64,000 nucleotides of DNA, taken from contig DDTN01000043.1 of assembly GCA_002344355.1 (NCBI GenBank), forward strand, positions 22,417 through 86,416. The letters run 5' to 3'. The position numbers and the translations under genes were made by a program. The stretch comes from Proteobacteria bacterium UBA2363. GTDB lineage: Bacteria; Pseudomonadota; Gammaproteobacteria; Xanthomonadales; UBA2363. This document shows, one piece after another, positions 55,199 through 63,960 of the stretch; position 1 is the first letter of the stretch, and each line of letters begins with the position of its first letter. The notes beneath the pieces were generated by a model, which was given only the letters and a program-made list of their open reading frames with translations, did not search any database and was not told the origin of the DNA.

Positions 55199-55399
55199 TC
55201 AATCCTCGTCGTCCTCGACCACCGGGGTCTTGGGCGCGATCACCTGGCGGCCGCGGTAGTAGCCGTCCTTGGTGACGTGGTGGCGGCGATGGGTCTCGCC
55301 GCTGGTCGGGTCGGTGCCGAGCTGGACGATGCTCAGGGCATCGTGGGAACGGCGCATGCCGCGGGTCGACGGGGTCTTGCGGCTCTTCTGGACAGCCAT
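55199..55399 (-). CDS. rpmF: 50S ribosomal protein L32
   Basis: A 66-residue basic ribosomal protein of the large subunit. MAVQKSRKTPSTRGMRRSHDAL and THRRHHVTKDGYYRGRQVI match L32 of the cysteine-free (zinc-free) type. A short acidic tail (VVEDDED) adds several residues to the usual length, which is uncommon. It sits between yceD (111 bases upstream) and fabH, as in the conserved yceD-rpmF-fab order. Confidence 0.97.
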   Translation of the reverse strand: MAVQKSRKTPSTRGMRRSHDALSIVQLGTDPTSGETHRRHHVTKDGYYRGRQVIAPKTPVVEDDED

Positions 55400-55510
55400 T
55401 GTTAGAAAACTCCAGGGGAATCCATGTGCATCCTGACGATGTCGCCGGCGTTCCTTCGCCGACGTCCTGCTTGGTGAACCTGCCGCCTGCCGCGCGGGCG
55501 GCCGGCGATG

Positions 55511-56020
55511 CTACTGCAACTTGAGCGTCTTCAGCGCCGCGAACGGATTGACCCGGTCGCCGTGCCCCGCTTCGCCGGCCTCGCGGCCGGCCTCCTCGTC
55601 ACCGCCGCCGGCGCGCGCCGGCACCAGCGGCAGGGCCAGGATCAGCTCGTCCTCGATCAGGTCGGCCAACGCCACCAGGCCGTCGGCCGGCACCAGGAAC
55701 GGCTCGTAGCCGGGCGGCAGCGCCGCCTCCTGCTCCTCGCGCCGGATCAGCCCGAGCCGCTGGCTCACCGACACCGGCTGCAGGTACACCTCGAGGGTGC
55801 GCTGGCAGACCAGGGGCAGCTCGCCGCTGGCGCAGACCTCGACATAGGGCTGGTCGAAGCCGTCGACGTCGAACTCGAGCGAATAACCGACCGTGCCATC
55901 GGCGTGGGCCAGGCTGTCCCGCAAGCGGGTCAGCGCCTCCAGGCCGATGCGGCCGGTGAAGCAGCGGCGGCCGGTGACCATCCGCCAGACATCCACCTGA
56001 CCGGGCAGTCCGTGCGACAT
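55511..56020 (-). CDS. yceD: YceD/DUF177 family 23S rRNA accumulation protein
   Basis: A 169-residue protein of the DUF177 family needed for 23S rRNA accumulation in E. coli and plants. VSYSLEFDVDGFDQPYVEVCASGELPLVCQRTLE-like stretches, here with VEVCASGELPLVCQRTLE, hold the family cysteine pair. LADLIEDELILALPLVP is the acidic C-terminal motif, followed by NPFAALKTLK at the end. The start is ATG at 56020 with a strong upstream promoter (56030-56059). It is the first gene of the yceD-rpmF-fab unit and is divergent from maf, exactly as in Pseudomonas. Confidence 0.93.
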   Translation of the reverse strand: MSHGLPGQVDVWRMVTGRRCFTGRIGLEALTRLRDSLAHADGTVGYSLEFDVDGFDQPYVEVCASGELPLVCQRTLEVYLQPVSVSQRLGLIRREEQEAALPPGYEPFLVPADGLVALADLIEDELILALPLVPARAGGGDEEAGREAGEAGHGDRVNPFAALKTLKLQ

Positions 56021-56029
56021 AAGACCGCG

Positions 56030-56059
56030 ATGATAGCGAGGCCGGGCCCCGAGCGTCAA
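56030..56059 (-). promoter_or_regulatory. Sigma-70-type promoter of the yceD-rpmF-fab operon
   Basis: On the minus strand TTGACG (56059-56054), an 18-base spacer and TATCAT (56035-56030) make the best complete promoter in the window, 10 bases upstream of the yceD ATG. The 5' leader would be very short. Confidence 0.7.
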
Positions 56060-56129
56060 TGAATGCTCCGCCGATCAAGCGCTTGCCCGCCGCCCCGTGC
56101 CAACATGCCGTCCCCGTCCCGCCGCCGCC

Positions 56130-56726
56130 ATGACCGCCGACATCGTCCTCGCCTCCACCTCGAGCTACCGGCGCGCCCTGCTGGCGCGCGTGCTGCCCCG
56201 CTTCGAGGCGGTGGCGCCGGGGGTCGAGGAATCGCCGCGGCCGGGCGAGCCGCCGGCGCGCCTGGCCCTGCGCCTGGCGCGCGCCAAGGCGCGCGCGGTG
56301 GCGGCGCTGCGCCCCGGTGCCGTGGTGATCGGCTCCGACCAGGTCGCCGAACTGGACGGCGCCGCGCTGGGCAAGCCCGGCGGAGCCGATCGCGCCCGCG
56401 CCCAGCTGCTGGCCTGCGCCGGCCGCAGCGTGCGCTTCCACACCGCCGTCTGCGTGATCGGCGCGGACGGCCGGGGCAGGTCCGCGCGCGACCTGACCCG
56501 GGTGCGCTTCCTGCCGCTGTCGCCGGCCTGGATCGACGCCTATCTGGACCGCGAGCGGCCCTTCGACTGCGCCGGCAGCTTCAAGGCCGAGGCGCTGGGC
56601 ATCGCCCTGTTCGAGGCGATCCACAGCCGCGACCCGACCGCCCTGGTCGGCCTGCCGTTGATCGCCACCTGCCGGCTGCTGCGCGCCGCCGGGATCGAAC
56701 CGCTGACCGCCGCCGGCGCCGGCTGA
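56130..56726 (+). CDS. maf: Maf-type nucleotide pyrophosphatase
   Basis: A 198-residue Maf/Ham1-fold enzyme (YceF group likely) that hydrolyses non-canonical nucleotides such as m7GTP. Motifs are IVLASTSSYRRALLARV, VVIGSDQVAELDG with the essential acidic residues, LGKPG, and the substrate glutamate/lysine region DCAGSFKAEALGIALFEAI. The final VGLPLIATCRLL matches the family end. The ATG at 56130 is the natural start. The upstream frame extends to 56097, but this region belongs to the divergent control region with yceD. Confidence 0.94.
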   Translation: MTADIVLASTSSYRRALLARVLPRFEAVAPGVEESPRPGEPPARLALRLARAKARAVAALRPGAVVIGSDQVAELDGAALGKPGGADRARAQLLACAGRSVRFHTAVCVIGADGRGRSARDLTRVRFLPLSPAWIDAYLDRERPFDCAGSFKAEALGIALFEAIHSRDPTALVGLPLIATCRLLRAAGIEPLTAAGAG

Positions 56727-56768
56727 GCGAGGACCGGCGAAGCGCCGCCCCGGCGCCGGCGACGACGC

Positions 56769-58610
56769 TCAGCGCCGGGCCGCCGGGACCACCTGCACCG
56801 TCCAGGTGCCGATCGGCCAGCGCAGGCCATCGCCGCGGACCGCGACCAGGGTGACCTCGCGCCGGCCGCGGAGCAGCGCCGCGCCGGGCACCCTGACCTC
56901 GACCCCTACCCGGTCGCCGGCCGGATCGCCGACCTCGCCCCAGCGTTCGCGCGGCCAGGCGACCTCCACCGTGCGCGCCAGCCGCGCCACCGGCGCATCG
57001 TCGACCAGGACCTCGACGACCTCGATGCCCAGGCCGGCCTGGACCACCCAGCCGAAGCCGGCCAGGTCGCTGCCCGCCACCACCCGGTCCGGCAGCTCGA
57101 ACCAGCCCAGCGGCGGCAGGGCGCCGGGCTGCCGGCAGCCGGCGCCGGCATCGATGTCCTCGAAGCGCCAGCGCACGAAGCGCTTGCGTCCGCCGTGCAG
57201 CAGCAGCTGGCCGTCCAGGCGCAGGCCGGCCAGGCGATCGCACAGGCCCCGGTACCAGGCATGGCGGTCGCTGAACCGGCGGGCGGTCTCCTCGGCCAGC
57301 AGCACGCCGGGGCCGCCGTGGCTGGCCAGGGCAGCCTCGTCGACCCCCCAGATCGCCAGCTGGGCGGCGCGGCCGTGCCAGGCATTGGCCGGGTCGTCCA
57401 GCACGAACAGCGGCCCGCGGCGGCGCGGGTCGAGGTGGAAGTCCAGCGCCGCCGCCAGCATGAAGTTGTCGGCCACCAGCACGCCGCCCTGGCCGGCGAT
57501 CGGGGAGATCCAGTCGGCGGCCTCCCGCCAGCCGGTGAAATTGGCCGGGAAGCGCTTGGCGTCCAGCCAGCGCGCGGCCTGCCCGGGGGCGCCGGCCGAG
57601 GCCAGCCAGGCCAGCACCAGCACGACCGGCAGCGCCGAGCTGGCCACCGCCACCCGGCGCAGCCATGGCCGCCAGGCGGGCCAGTCCTGGGCCAGCACCG
57701 GCAGCAGCCAGAGCCAGGCCGGCAGGGGCCAGTGCCAACGGAAGCGCTGGTCGTCGGCGAACGCGCCGATCGTCATCACCAGGATCAGCATCGACAAGGC
57801 CAGGACCGCGGGAACGCGCCCGGCGGCCCCGGGCGAGCGCGCCGCCCGCCAGCCGGCGGCCAGCAACAGCCCGGCCAGGACCGGCCCGACCAGCAGCGCC
57901 TGCTCGAGCGGCTGCCGCCAGGCGCTGGCCTGCCATCGCCAGGGATGGCGGTCGAGCAGCTGGAAGCGCAGCCCGGCGAGGTCGTTCGCCAGGTTGAACG
58001 CGAGCAGGGGCAGCAGGCCCGCGCACGCCACCAGGGCGGCCAGCCAGGGGCCGGGACCGCGCAGGCTGGCACGCCCGGCCGGCAGCAGGCAGGTCGCCAT
58101 CGCCAACGCGACAAGCACCAGGCCGAACCGGTAATGGCACAGCAGGCCGATGGCCAGCAGCGCGCCGAGGCCGAGCCACGGCCCCGGCCGCGGATCGCCC
58201 AGGGCGCGCTGGAAGGCCGCACAGGCGGCCACGGAGACGACCGCCAGCGGCACGTCGGGCAGCGCCAGCACGCCCAGGGCGACCGCACCGGGCACCAGCA
58301 GCGCCAGCCATGCGGCCCGCCAGCCGACCGCCTCGCCGTACTGGCGGGCGGCCCAGGCGCGCAGCTGCCAGGGCAGCGCCAGGCCGAGCGCGAGGAACAG
58401 CAGGCGCACGCCCGCCTCGCCGGGCAGCAGGGCGCGGCCGACCGCCGCCAGCCAGGCGGTCATCGGCGGCAGGTCGCTGTACGACCAGGCCGGGTGCCGG
58501 GCCTCCCAGGCGTAGAACGCCTCGTCGCCGAACAGGGGCAGGACCAGGGCCAGCAGCACCTTGGCCAGCGCCAGCAGCGACCAGGCGATCAGGAAGGCGC
58601 GACGGTCCAT
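56769..58610 (-). CDS. GT-C fold glycosyltransferase (ArnT/PMT_2-like)
   Basis: A 613-residue integral-membrane protein. About 10-12 hydrophobic helices occupy residues 1-400. The early loop LFGDEAFYAWEARHPAWSYSDLPPMTAWLAAVG carries the Asp-Glu pair of the lipid-linked sugar GT-C superfamily (GT39/GT83). The long C-terminal part (from about 350) is soluble and likely periplasmic. Such enzymes move a sugar from a polyprenyl phosphate donor to protein, lipid A or another lipid. The acceptor is not evident and no sugar-nucleotide pathway genes are nearby. The ATG at 58610 is clear. It is convergent with maf (42 bases) and divergent from the leucine dehydrogenase. Confidence 0.83.
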   Translation of the reverse strand: MDRRAFLIAWSLLALAKVLLALVLPLFGDEAFYAWEARHPAWSYSDLPPMTAWLAAVGRALLPGEAGVRLLFLALGLALPWQLRAWAARQYGEAVGWRAAWLALLVPGAVALGVLALPDVPLAVVSVAACAAFQRALGDPRPGPWLGLGALLAIGLLCHYRFGLVLVALAMATCLLPAGRASLRGPGPWLAALVACAGLLPLLAFNLANDLAGLRFQLLDRHPWRWQASAWRQPLEQALLVGPVLAGLLLAAGWRAARSPGAAGRVPAVLALSMLILVMTIGAFADDQRFRWHWPLPAWLWLLPVLAQDWPAWRPWLRRVAVASSALPVVLVLAWLASAGAPGQAARWLDAKRFPANFTGWREAADWISPIAGQGGVLVADNFMLAAALDFHLDPRRRGPLFVLDDPANAWHGRAAQLAIWGVDEAALASHGGPGVLLAEETARRFSDRHAWYRGLCDRLAGLRLDGQLLLHGGRKRFVRWRFEDIDAGAGCRQPGALPPLGWFELPDRVVAGSDLAGFGWVVQAGLGIEVVEVLVDDAPVARLARTVEVAWPRERWGEVGDPAGDRVGVEVRVPGAALLRGRREVTLVAVRGDGLRWPIGTWTVQVVPAARR

Positions 58611-58654
58611 GGTCCTCCGGACGAGGGCGTACGGAGGGGTCCGGACGCCGCTGG

Positions 58655-58660
58655 TACAAT
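58655..58660 (+). promoter_or_regulatory. Putative -10 element of the leucine dehydrogenase gene
   Basis: TACAAT on the plus strand 110 bases upstream of the ATG at 58770, in a 159-base divergent gap. The implied leader of about 100 bases contains no recognised riboswitch. Confidence 0.4.
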
Positions 58661-58769
58661 GCCGGCCCCCCGGACGCCGCGCCGCCAGGCATGGCCGCGC
58701 GGCGCGACCCGGGCCAGTGCCCGGCCGGCGCGCCGGCGGGCATCATCCCATGCCGATACCGGAGTGATC

Positions 58770-59873
58770 ATGCTCTTCGAAAAAATCGCCACCTCGGGCC
58801 ACGAGGAAGTCGTGTTCTGCCACAACAAGGACGCCGGCCTGAAGGCGATCATCGCCATCCACAACACCGTGCTCGGCCCGGCCCTGGGCGGACTGCGCAT
58901 GTGGCCGTACAAGACCGAGCAGGACGCCCTGGACGACGTGCTGCGCCTGTCCAAGGGCATGACCTACAAGGCGGCGGTGGCCGGCCTGAACCTCGGCGGC
59001 GGCAAGAGCGTCATCATCGGCGACCCCAACAAGGACAAGAGCGAGGCGCTGTTCCGCGCGCTCGGCCGCTTCGTCAACTCGCTGGGCGGCCGCTACATCA
59101 CCGCCGAGGACGTCGGCATCGACGTCAACGACATGGAGTACGTGCTCAAGGAGACCGAGTACGTGACCGGCGTGCACCAGGTGCACGGCGGCTCCGGCGA
59201 CCCCAGCCCGTTCACCGCCTACGGCACCCTGCAGGGCCTGATGGCCTCGCTCAACCACGTCTACGGCAACGAGGAGGTCGGCAAGTACAGCTACGCGGTG
59301 CAGGGCGTCGGCCACGTCGGCATGGAGTTCGTCAAGCTGCTGCGCGAGCAGGGCGCCAAGGTGTTCGTCACCGACATCAACCAGGCCGCCGTGCAGCGCG
59401 CCGTCGACGAGCTGGGCTGCGAGGCGGTCGCCGCAGACGACATCTACGACGTCGACTGCGACGTGTACTCGCCGACCGCGCTCGGCGGCACCATCAACCT
59501 CGACACCATCCCGCGCCTGAAGTGCAGGATCGTCTGCGGCGCCGCCAACAACCAGCTCGCCACCGACGAGTGCGGCGCCGAGCTGGAGCGCCGCGGCATC
59601 CTGTACGCGCCCGACTACGCGGTCAACGCCGGCGGCCTGATGAACGTCTCGATCGAGTTCGACGGCTACAACCGCGAGCGCGCCATGCGCATGATGCGGA
59701 CCATCTACTACAACCTGGGCCGGATCTTCGAGATCGCCAAGGCCGACGGCATCCCGACCTTCCGGGCCGCCGACCGCATGGCCGAGCAGCGCATCGACCA
59801 GATCGGCAAGATCAAGCTGCCGCACATGGGCAACACCGCGCCGCGCTTCCAGGGCCGCATGCGCGGCAACTGA
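58770..59873 (+). CDS. ldh: Leucine dehydrogenase
   Basis: A 367-residue NAD-dependent Glu/Leu/Phe/Val dehydrogenase. It oxidatively deaminates leucine, valine or isoleucine to the 2-oxoacid. HNTVLGPALGGLRMWPY is the hallmark substrate region, and MTYKAAVAGLNLGGGKSVIIGDP holds the catalytic and substrate lysines. YAVQGVGHVGMEFVKLLREQG is the NAD-binding loop and CGAANNQLATDE follows. NAGGLMNVSIE matches family ends. GGAG lies five bases before the ATG; an in-frame GTG two codons upstream overlaps this site and is not used. Isovaleryl-CoA dehydrogenase is the next gene, 101 bases on. Confidence 0.95.
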   Translation: MLFEKIATSGHEEVVFCHNKDAGLKAIIAIHNTVLGPALGGLRMWPYKTEQDALDDVLRLSKGMTYKAAVAGLNLGGGKSVIIGDPNKDKSEALFRALGRFVNSLGGRYITAEDVGIDVNDMEYVLKETEYVTGVHQVHGGSGDPSPFTAYGTLQGLMASLNHVYGNEEVGKYSYAVQGVGHVGMEFVKLLREQGAKVFVTDINQAAVQRAVDELGCEAVAADDIYDVDCDVYSPTALGGTINLDTIPRLKCRIVCGAANNQLATDECGAELERRGILYAPDYAVNAGGLMNVSIEFDGYNRERAMRMMRTIYYNLGRIFEIAKADGIPTFRAADRMAEQRIDQIGKIKLPHMGNTAPRFQGRMRGN

Positions 59874-59974
59874 GGCATCCGCCGCGCGCCGGCGACACCG
59901 CCTGCACGCGGCGCAGGACAAGCTCGCGTCCCGGTCCCGCGCCGGGGCGCCGACGACCGCAGCAAGGAGAGCAC

Positions 59975-61132
59975 ATGCGCACGCCATCGCTGGGAGAGGA
60001 GCTGGACCTGCTGCGCGAGAGCGTGCGCGGCTTCGCGCAGGCGCAGATCGCGCCGCGCGCCGAGGCGATCGACCACGACAACGCCTTCCCGCAGGACCTG
60101 TGGCCGCAGCTGGGCGAGATGGGCCTGCTCGGCATCACCGTGCCCGAGGAGTTCGGCGGCTCGGGCATGGGCTACCTGGCGCACCTGGTGGCCATGGAGG
60201 AGATCTCCCGCGCCTCCGGCAGCGTCGGCCTGAGCTACGGCGCGCATTCCAACCTGTGCGTGTCCAACCTGTACGCCAACGGCACCGATGAACAGCGCCG
60301 GCGCTGGCTGCCGAAGCTGTGCACCGGCGAGCACAAGGGCGCGCTGGCGATGAGCGAGCCGGGCGCCGGCTCCGACGTGGTCGGCTCGATGAGCTGCCGC
60401 GCCGTGCGCAAGGGCGACGTCTGGGTCGCCAACGGCAACAAGATGTGGATCACCAACGGTCCCGAGGCCGATGTGCTGGTGGTCTACATGCGCACCGCCG
60501 GCAAGGACGCCGGCAGCCGCTGCATGACCGCGTTCGTCGTCGAGCGCGGCATGAAGGGGTTCTCGACCGCGCAGAAGCTGGACAAGCTCGGCATGCGCGG
60601 CTCCAACACCTGCGAACTGGTCTTCGAGGACTGCGAGATCCCGCACGAGAACGTGCTGGGCGAGGTCGACCAGGGCGTCAAGGTGCTGATGCGCGGCCTG
60701 AACACCGAACGCCTGGTGCTGACCGGCGGACCGCTCGGGCTGATGCAGGCGGCCATGGACGTCGCCCTGCCCTACGTCCGCGAGCGCCGGCAGTTCGACG
60801 CGCCGATCGGCAGCTTCGGCATCATGCAGGCCAAGATCGCCGACATGTACACGGCGCTGGCCAGCTCGCGCGCCTTCGCCTACCAGGTGGCGCGCGACTA
60901 CGACGAGGGCCGCGATTCGCGCATCGACGCCGCCTCGGTGCTGCTGCACGCCACCGAGTCCTCGGTGCAGGTCGCCCTGGAGGCGATCCAGTGCCTGGGC
61001 GGCAACGGCTACATCAACGAGTACCCGACCGGCCGCATCCTGCGCGACGCCAAGCTGTACGCGATCGGCGCCGGCACCAACGAGATCCGGCGCATGCTGA
61101 TCGGCCGCGAGCTGTTCAACGGCAAGGATTGA
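59975..61132 (+). CDS. Isovaleryl-CoA dehydrogenase
   Basis: A 385-residue FAD acyl-CoA dehydrogenase of the leucine path that makes 3-methylcrotonyl-CoA. The decisive feature is GLNTERLVLTGGPLG, where the glutamate is the catalytic base in the IVD position; the usual ACAD position near the end (IGAGTNEIRRMLIG) lacks it. ALAMSEPGAGSDVVGSM and NGNKMWITNGPEADVLVVY bind FAD. AGGAG precedes the ATG by six bases. The upstream neighbour is leucine dehydrogenase, so the two form steps one and three of leucine degradation. The genes for 3-methylcrotonyl-CoA carboxylase are not in the window. Confidence 0.96.
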   Translation: MRTPSLGEELDLLRESVRGFAQAQIAPRAEAIDHDNAFPQDLWPQLGEMGLLGITVPEEFGGSGMGYLAHLVAMEEISRASGSVGLSYGAHSNLCVSNLYANGTDEQRRRWLPKLCTGEHKGALAMSEPGAGSDVVGSMSCRAVRKGDVWVANGNKMWITNGPEADVLVVYMRTAGKDAGSRCMTAFVVERGMKGFSTAQKLDKLGMRGSNTCELVFEDCEIPHENVLGEVDQGVKVLMRGLNTERLVLTGGPLGLMQAAMDVALPYVRERRQFDAPIGSFGIMQAKIADMYTALASSRAFAYQVARDYDEGRDSRIDAASVLLHATESSVQVALEAIQCLGGNGYINEYPTGRILRDAKLYAIGAGTNEIRRMLIGRELFNGKD

Positions 61133-61160
61133 CCGGGCGGCCCCGGCGCGAAGGCGCCGC

Positions 61161-61874
61161 TCAGGCAACGGTCGCGGCGCCCCGCCCGACCGGCATCGCC
61201 CGCGAACGGCGGTGGCGACGATCCAGCAGCATCGTCGCCAGCACCGCCACCGCCAGCGGCACGAACCAGGCCAGCAGGCCGTACCAGGCCGGCATCGCGA
61301 AGCCGGCGGCGCTCGCCAGCCGGCCCAGCCCGATCGACGCGAAGGCGACGTGGGTGGCGGCGCCGCAGGCGATCATCGCCGCGTAGTGCTCCTGCAGCCA
61401 CCAGTTGCCCTCCGCGAGGGGGCGCCACCGGCGCCACAGCATGGTCCCGCCGGTCAGCGCCCCGACCACCGAGAAGCCCATCAGCAGCACCTGCTGCATC
61501 TGCCAGCCGATCGCGAACACCGCCAGCGCCGCCCCCAGGTTCAGCCAGGCCACCGCGGCATAGCCGCGGTCGCGGAACGCGGCCTGCGCGCGGCGCCTGC
61601 GGATCGCCCGCCGGCCCAGCCACATCGCGGTCGCCGTGATCAGCACCAGGTAGGCCAGGAACACCGCGATCCCGGGCCGGCCGCGCTGCACGAACACCGC
61701 CACCATCGGCAGCGCGGTCAGGCAGATGCCGGCCATGGCGCCCAGGTACGCCTGGCCGACCCGCCGATGCAGGGGCGTGCCCTTGCGCAGCGCGGCGGCG
61801 GTCCAGAAGGTCAGCAGGGCGACCAGGCCGAACAGGCCGTGCAGGCCGACGAGGTGGGGATACAGGCTGGACAT
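61161..61874 (-). CDS. DUF2306-like membrane protein
   Basis: A 237-residue integral-membrane protein with about seven hydrophobic helices. Features such as LHGLFGLVALLTFWTAAALRKGTPLHRRVGQAYLGAM, with an HRR-GQ-Y motif, resemble the DUF2306 family of unknown function. Helices run to about residue 220, leaving a short basic tail (RRHRRSRAMP). It is convergent with isovaleryl-CoA dehydrogenase and divergent from the histidine kinase gene (154 bases between starts), so it may be regulated by that system. The start used is the ATG before SSLYPH (61874). Confidence 0.65.
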   Translation of the reverse strand: MSSLYPHLVGLHGLFGLVALLTFWTAAALRKGTPLHRRVGQAYLGAMAGICLTALPMVAVFVQRGRPGIAVFLAYLVLITATAMWLGRRAIRRRRAQAAFRDRGYAAVAWLNLGAALAVFAIGWQMQQVLLMGFSVVGALTGGTMLWRRWRPLAEGNWWLQEHYAAMIACGAATHVAFASIGLGRLASAAGFAMPAWYGLLAWFVPLAVAVLATMLLDRRHRRSRAMPVGRGAATVA

Positions 61875-61961
61875 CGACGGCTCCCGGAGCAAGGCGGACG
61901 GACGCTGCCAGTGTCGGCAGACCGTGTCCCGGCCGGCACCTGCCGGTGGTTACCCCCGGAG

Positions 61962-61977
61962 GGTGAGTAAAGTCACC
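61962..61977. promoter_or_regulatory. Operator-like inverted repeat between the DUF2306 gene and the two-component genes
   Basis: GGTGA and TCACC separated by GTAAAG (61962-61977) lie in the divergent gap, 52 bases before the kinase ATG. The spacing and AT-rich centre fit a response regulator or other dimeric regulator site. Confidence 0.35.
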
Positions 61978-62028
61978 ATCGCACCGCCGCGGGTAGGCGG
62001 GGCGCGGCGGCGCTGCCATGCTTGGCGC

Positions 62029-63264
62029 ATGGACACCCAGCCCTCCCGCCACGCCGGCAGCGCGCACGTGGTCGCCCTGGACACCGCCGGCAACGAGTTC
62101 TCGATGCGCCGCGCGACGACGCCCTGGGCGCGCCTGGTCTCGCCCCTGGGCCTGGCCGCCTATGCCACCTGGCTGGCGATCGCCCTCACCGTGGTCGACG
62201 CCGGCGCCCTGGCCGAAGGCGACGCCCGCGAATGGGGCGGCGCGGTCGCCCTGCTGGCGATGATCGTGCTGTTCGGCCTGCGCGCCCTGCGCGACGGCGA
62301 CGTCGACTGCGTGGGCTCGGCCTGGATCACCCTGCTGCAGGGGGTGCTGGTGGTGGGCGCCGACCTGCTGCTCCGCGAGGGCCAGGTGGTCATCCTGCTG
62401 ATCATCGTCGCCGCCCAGCTGGTGCTGGTGATGCCGGTGCGCCGGGCGCTGGCCTGGCTGGCGCTGTTCAACCTGGCGGTCGCCGCGATCTGGCTCGACC
62501 GCGCCGGATCGCTGCTCGAGGTGGCGTCCTGGATGGTGCCGGTGCTGGGTTTCCAGGTGTTCGCCGGACTGACCGGGTACTACGCCGGAATGAGCGAGCG
62601 CAGCCGCGAGCACCTGGCCCAGGTCAACGCCGAGCTGCTGGCCACCCGGCACCTGCTGGAGGAGTCCGCGCGTGGCGGCGAACGCCTGAAGATCTCGCGC
62701 GAACTGCACGATGTCGCCGGCCACAAGCTGACCGCGCTCAAGCTCACCCTCGCGCGCCTGCAGCGCGATCCGGCGCTGGCCGCCGCGGCGCCGGCCAGCG
62801 CCGGGGCGGTGGCGACCTGCCGGCAGCTGGCCGACGAACTGCTCGACGACATCCGCACCGTGGTCAGCGAGCTGCGCGCCCACGACGGCCTCGACCTGCG
62901 CGCCGCGCTGGAGGCGCTGGCACGGCCGGTCGCCGGCACCCGGATCGTGGTCGACGTCGAACCCGGCCTGCGTGTGGACGACCTGGCCCAGGCCCAGGCC
63001 CTGCTGCGCTGCGCCCAGGAGGCGATCACCAACGCCCTGCGCCACGGTCGCGCCGCGCAGATCCGCATCCACTGCCTGCGCCGCGACGGCGCCATCGAGC
63101 TGGAGGTCCACGACGATGGCAGCGCGACCGTCGATCCGGTCCCCGGCAACGGCCTGCGCGGCATGCGCGAGCGTGTCGAGGCGGTCGGCGGCGCGCTGAG
63201 CGTGCAGGCCCTGCCCGGCCACGGCGTGCGGGTACGCGCCCACCTGCCGGACGCGCCGGCATGA
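62029..63264 (+). CDS. DesK-type sensor histidine kinase
   Basis: A 411-residue membrane histidine kinase. Five or six hydrophobic helices occupy about 30-180 (PLGLAAYATWLAIALTVV, LLAMIVLFGL, VVILLIIVAAQLVLVM). A HisKA_3 dimerisation domain follows with His227 in SRELHDVAGHKLTALKL, the phosphorylation site. The ATPase end has CAQEAITNALRHGRAAQI, IELEVHDDGS and GNGLRGMRERVEAVGGAL. The signal is probably sensed by the membrane part. The ATG at 62029 is the first sensible start; the open frame further upstream runs through the DUF2306 gene. The regulator gene overlaps it by four bases (ATGA). Confidence 0.93.
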   Translation: MDTQPSRHAGSAHVVALDTAGNEFSMRRATTPWARLVSPLGLAAYATWLAIALTVVDAGALAEGDAREWGGAVALLAMIVLFGLRALRDGDVDCVGSAWITLLQGVLVVGADLLLREGQVVILLIIVAAQLVLVMPVRRALAWLALFNLAVAAIWLDRAGSLLEVASWMVPVLGFQVFAGLTGYYAGMSERSREHLAQVNAELLATRHLLEESARGGERLKISRELHDVAGHKLTALKLTLARLQRDPALAAAAPASAGAVATCRQLADELLDDIRTVVSELRAHDGLDLRAALEALARPVAGTRIVVDVEPGLRVDDLAQAQALLRCAQEAITNALRHGRAAQIRIHCLRRDGAIELEVHDDGSATVDPVPGNGLRGMRERVEAVGGALSVQALPGHGVRVRAHLPDAPA

Positions 63265-63911
63265 GCGGGGGCGAAGCGCCGCGGCCGGTGCGGATCGCCC
63301 TGTGCGACGACCAGGCGCTGGTCCTGCGCGGCCTGTCGGCCCTGCTTGGCGACCTCGGCATCGAGATCGCCCTCGAGGCGCCCGATGCCGAGACCCTGCT
63401 GGCCGCCCTGCCGCAGCCGCCGGTCGACGTGATCGTCAGCGACATCCGCATGCCGGGCCTGGGCGGCATCGGCCTGATCCACGCCCTGCGCGAGCGCGGC
63501 GACACCACCCCGGTGATCCTGCTGACCACCTTCGACGATTCGCAGCTCATGCTGCAGGCGGTGGCCGCCGGCGCCCAGGGCTTCCTGCTCAAGGACGCGA
63601 GCCCGGAAGACCTGCGCGACGCCATCGCCCGGGTCGCGGCCGGCCAGACCCTGCTGCAGCCGGTCAGCCTGGCACCGGTGCGCGCGGCCTGGCCGGCCGG
63701 CGCGGCCGCCGGCCATGGCGCCAGCCTGACCGAACGCGAGCGCTCGATCCTGCGGCTGGTCGCCGGCGGCTATTCCAACAAGGAGATCGCCCGCTCCCTG
63801 CACCTCAGCGAGGGCACGATCAAGAACTACATGAGCGACATCCTGCTGAAGCTGGACTGCCGCGACCGCACCCACGCCGTCCTGAAGGCGATCACCTCCC
63901 GCCTGCTCTGA
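63261..63911 (+). CDS. NarL/FixJ-type response regulator
   Basis: A 216-residue DNA-binding regulator. The receiver domain (about 9-125) has Asp16-Asp17, phospho-acceptor Asp61 in VIVSDIRMPG, the TTF switch and Lys in LLKDASPEDL. A LuxR-type helix-turn-helix follows at about 148-210 (LTERERSILRLVAGGYSNKEIARSLHLSEGTIKNYMSDIL). It overlaps the kinase stop (ATGA), which marks them as cognate partners. The likeliest targets are its own operon and the divergent DUF2306 gene. DesK/DesR of Bacillus is the nearest well-known parallel in form. Confidence 0.95.
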   Translation: MSGGEAPRPVRIALCDDQALVLRGLSALLGDLGIEIALEAPDAETLLAALPQPPVDVIVSDIRMPGLGGIGLIHALRERGDTTPVILLTTFDDSQLMLQAVAAGAQGFLLKDASPEDLRDAIARVAAGQTLLQPVSLAPVRAAWPAGAAAGHGASLTERERSILRLVAGGYSNKEIARSLHLSEGTIKNYMSDILLKLDCRDRTHAVLKAITSRLL

Positions 63912-63960
63912 CCCCCACCCGGACCGCCCCGAATCCCCAATCCCGGCGCCGGCCCGCCCT

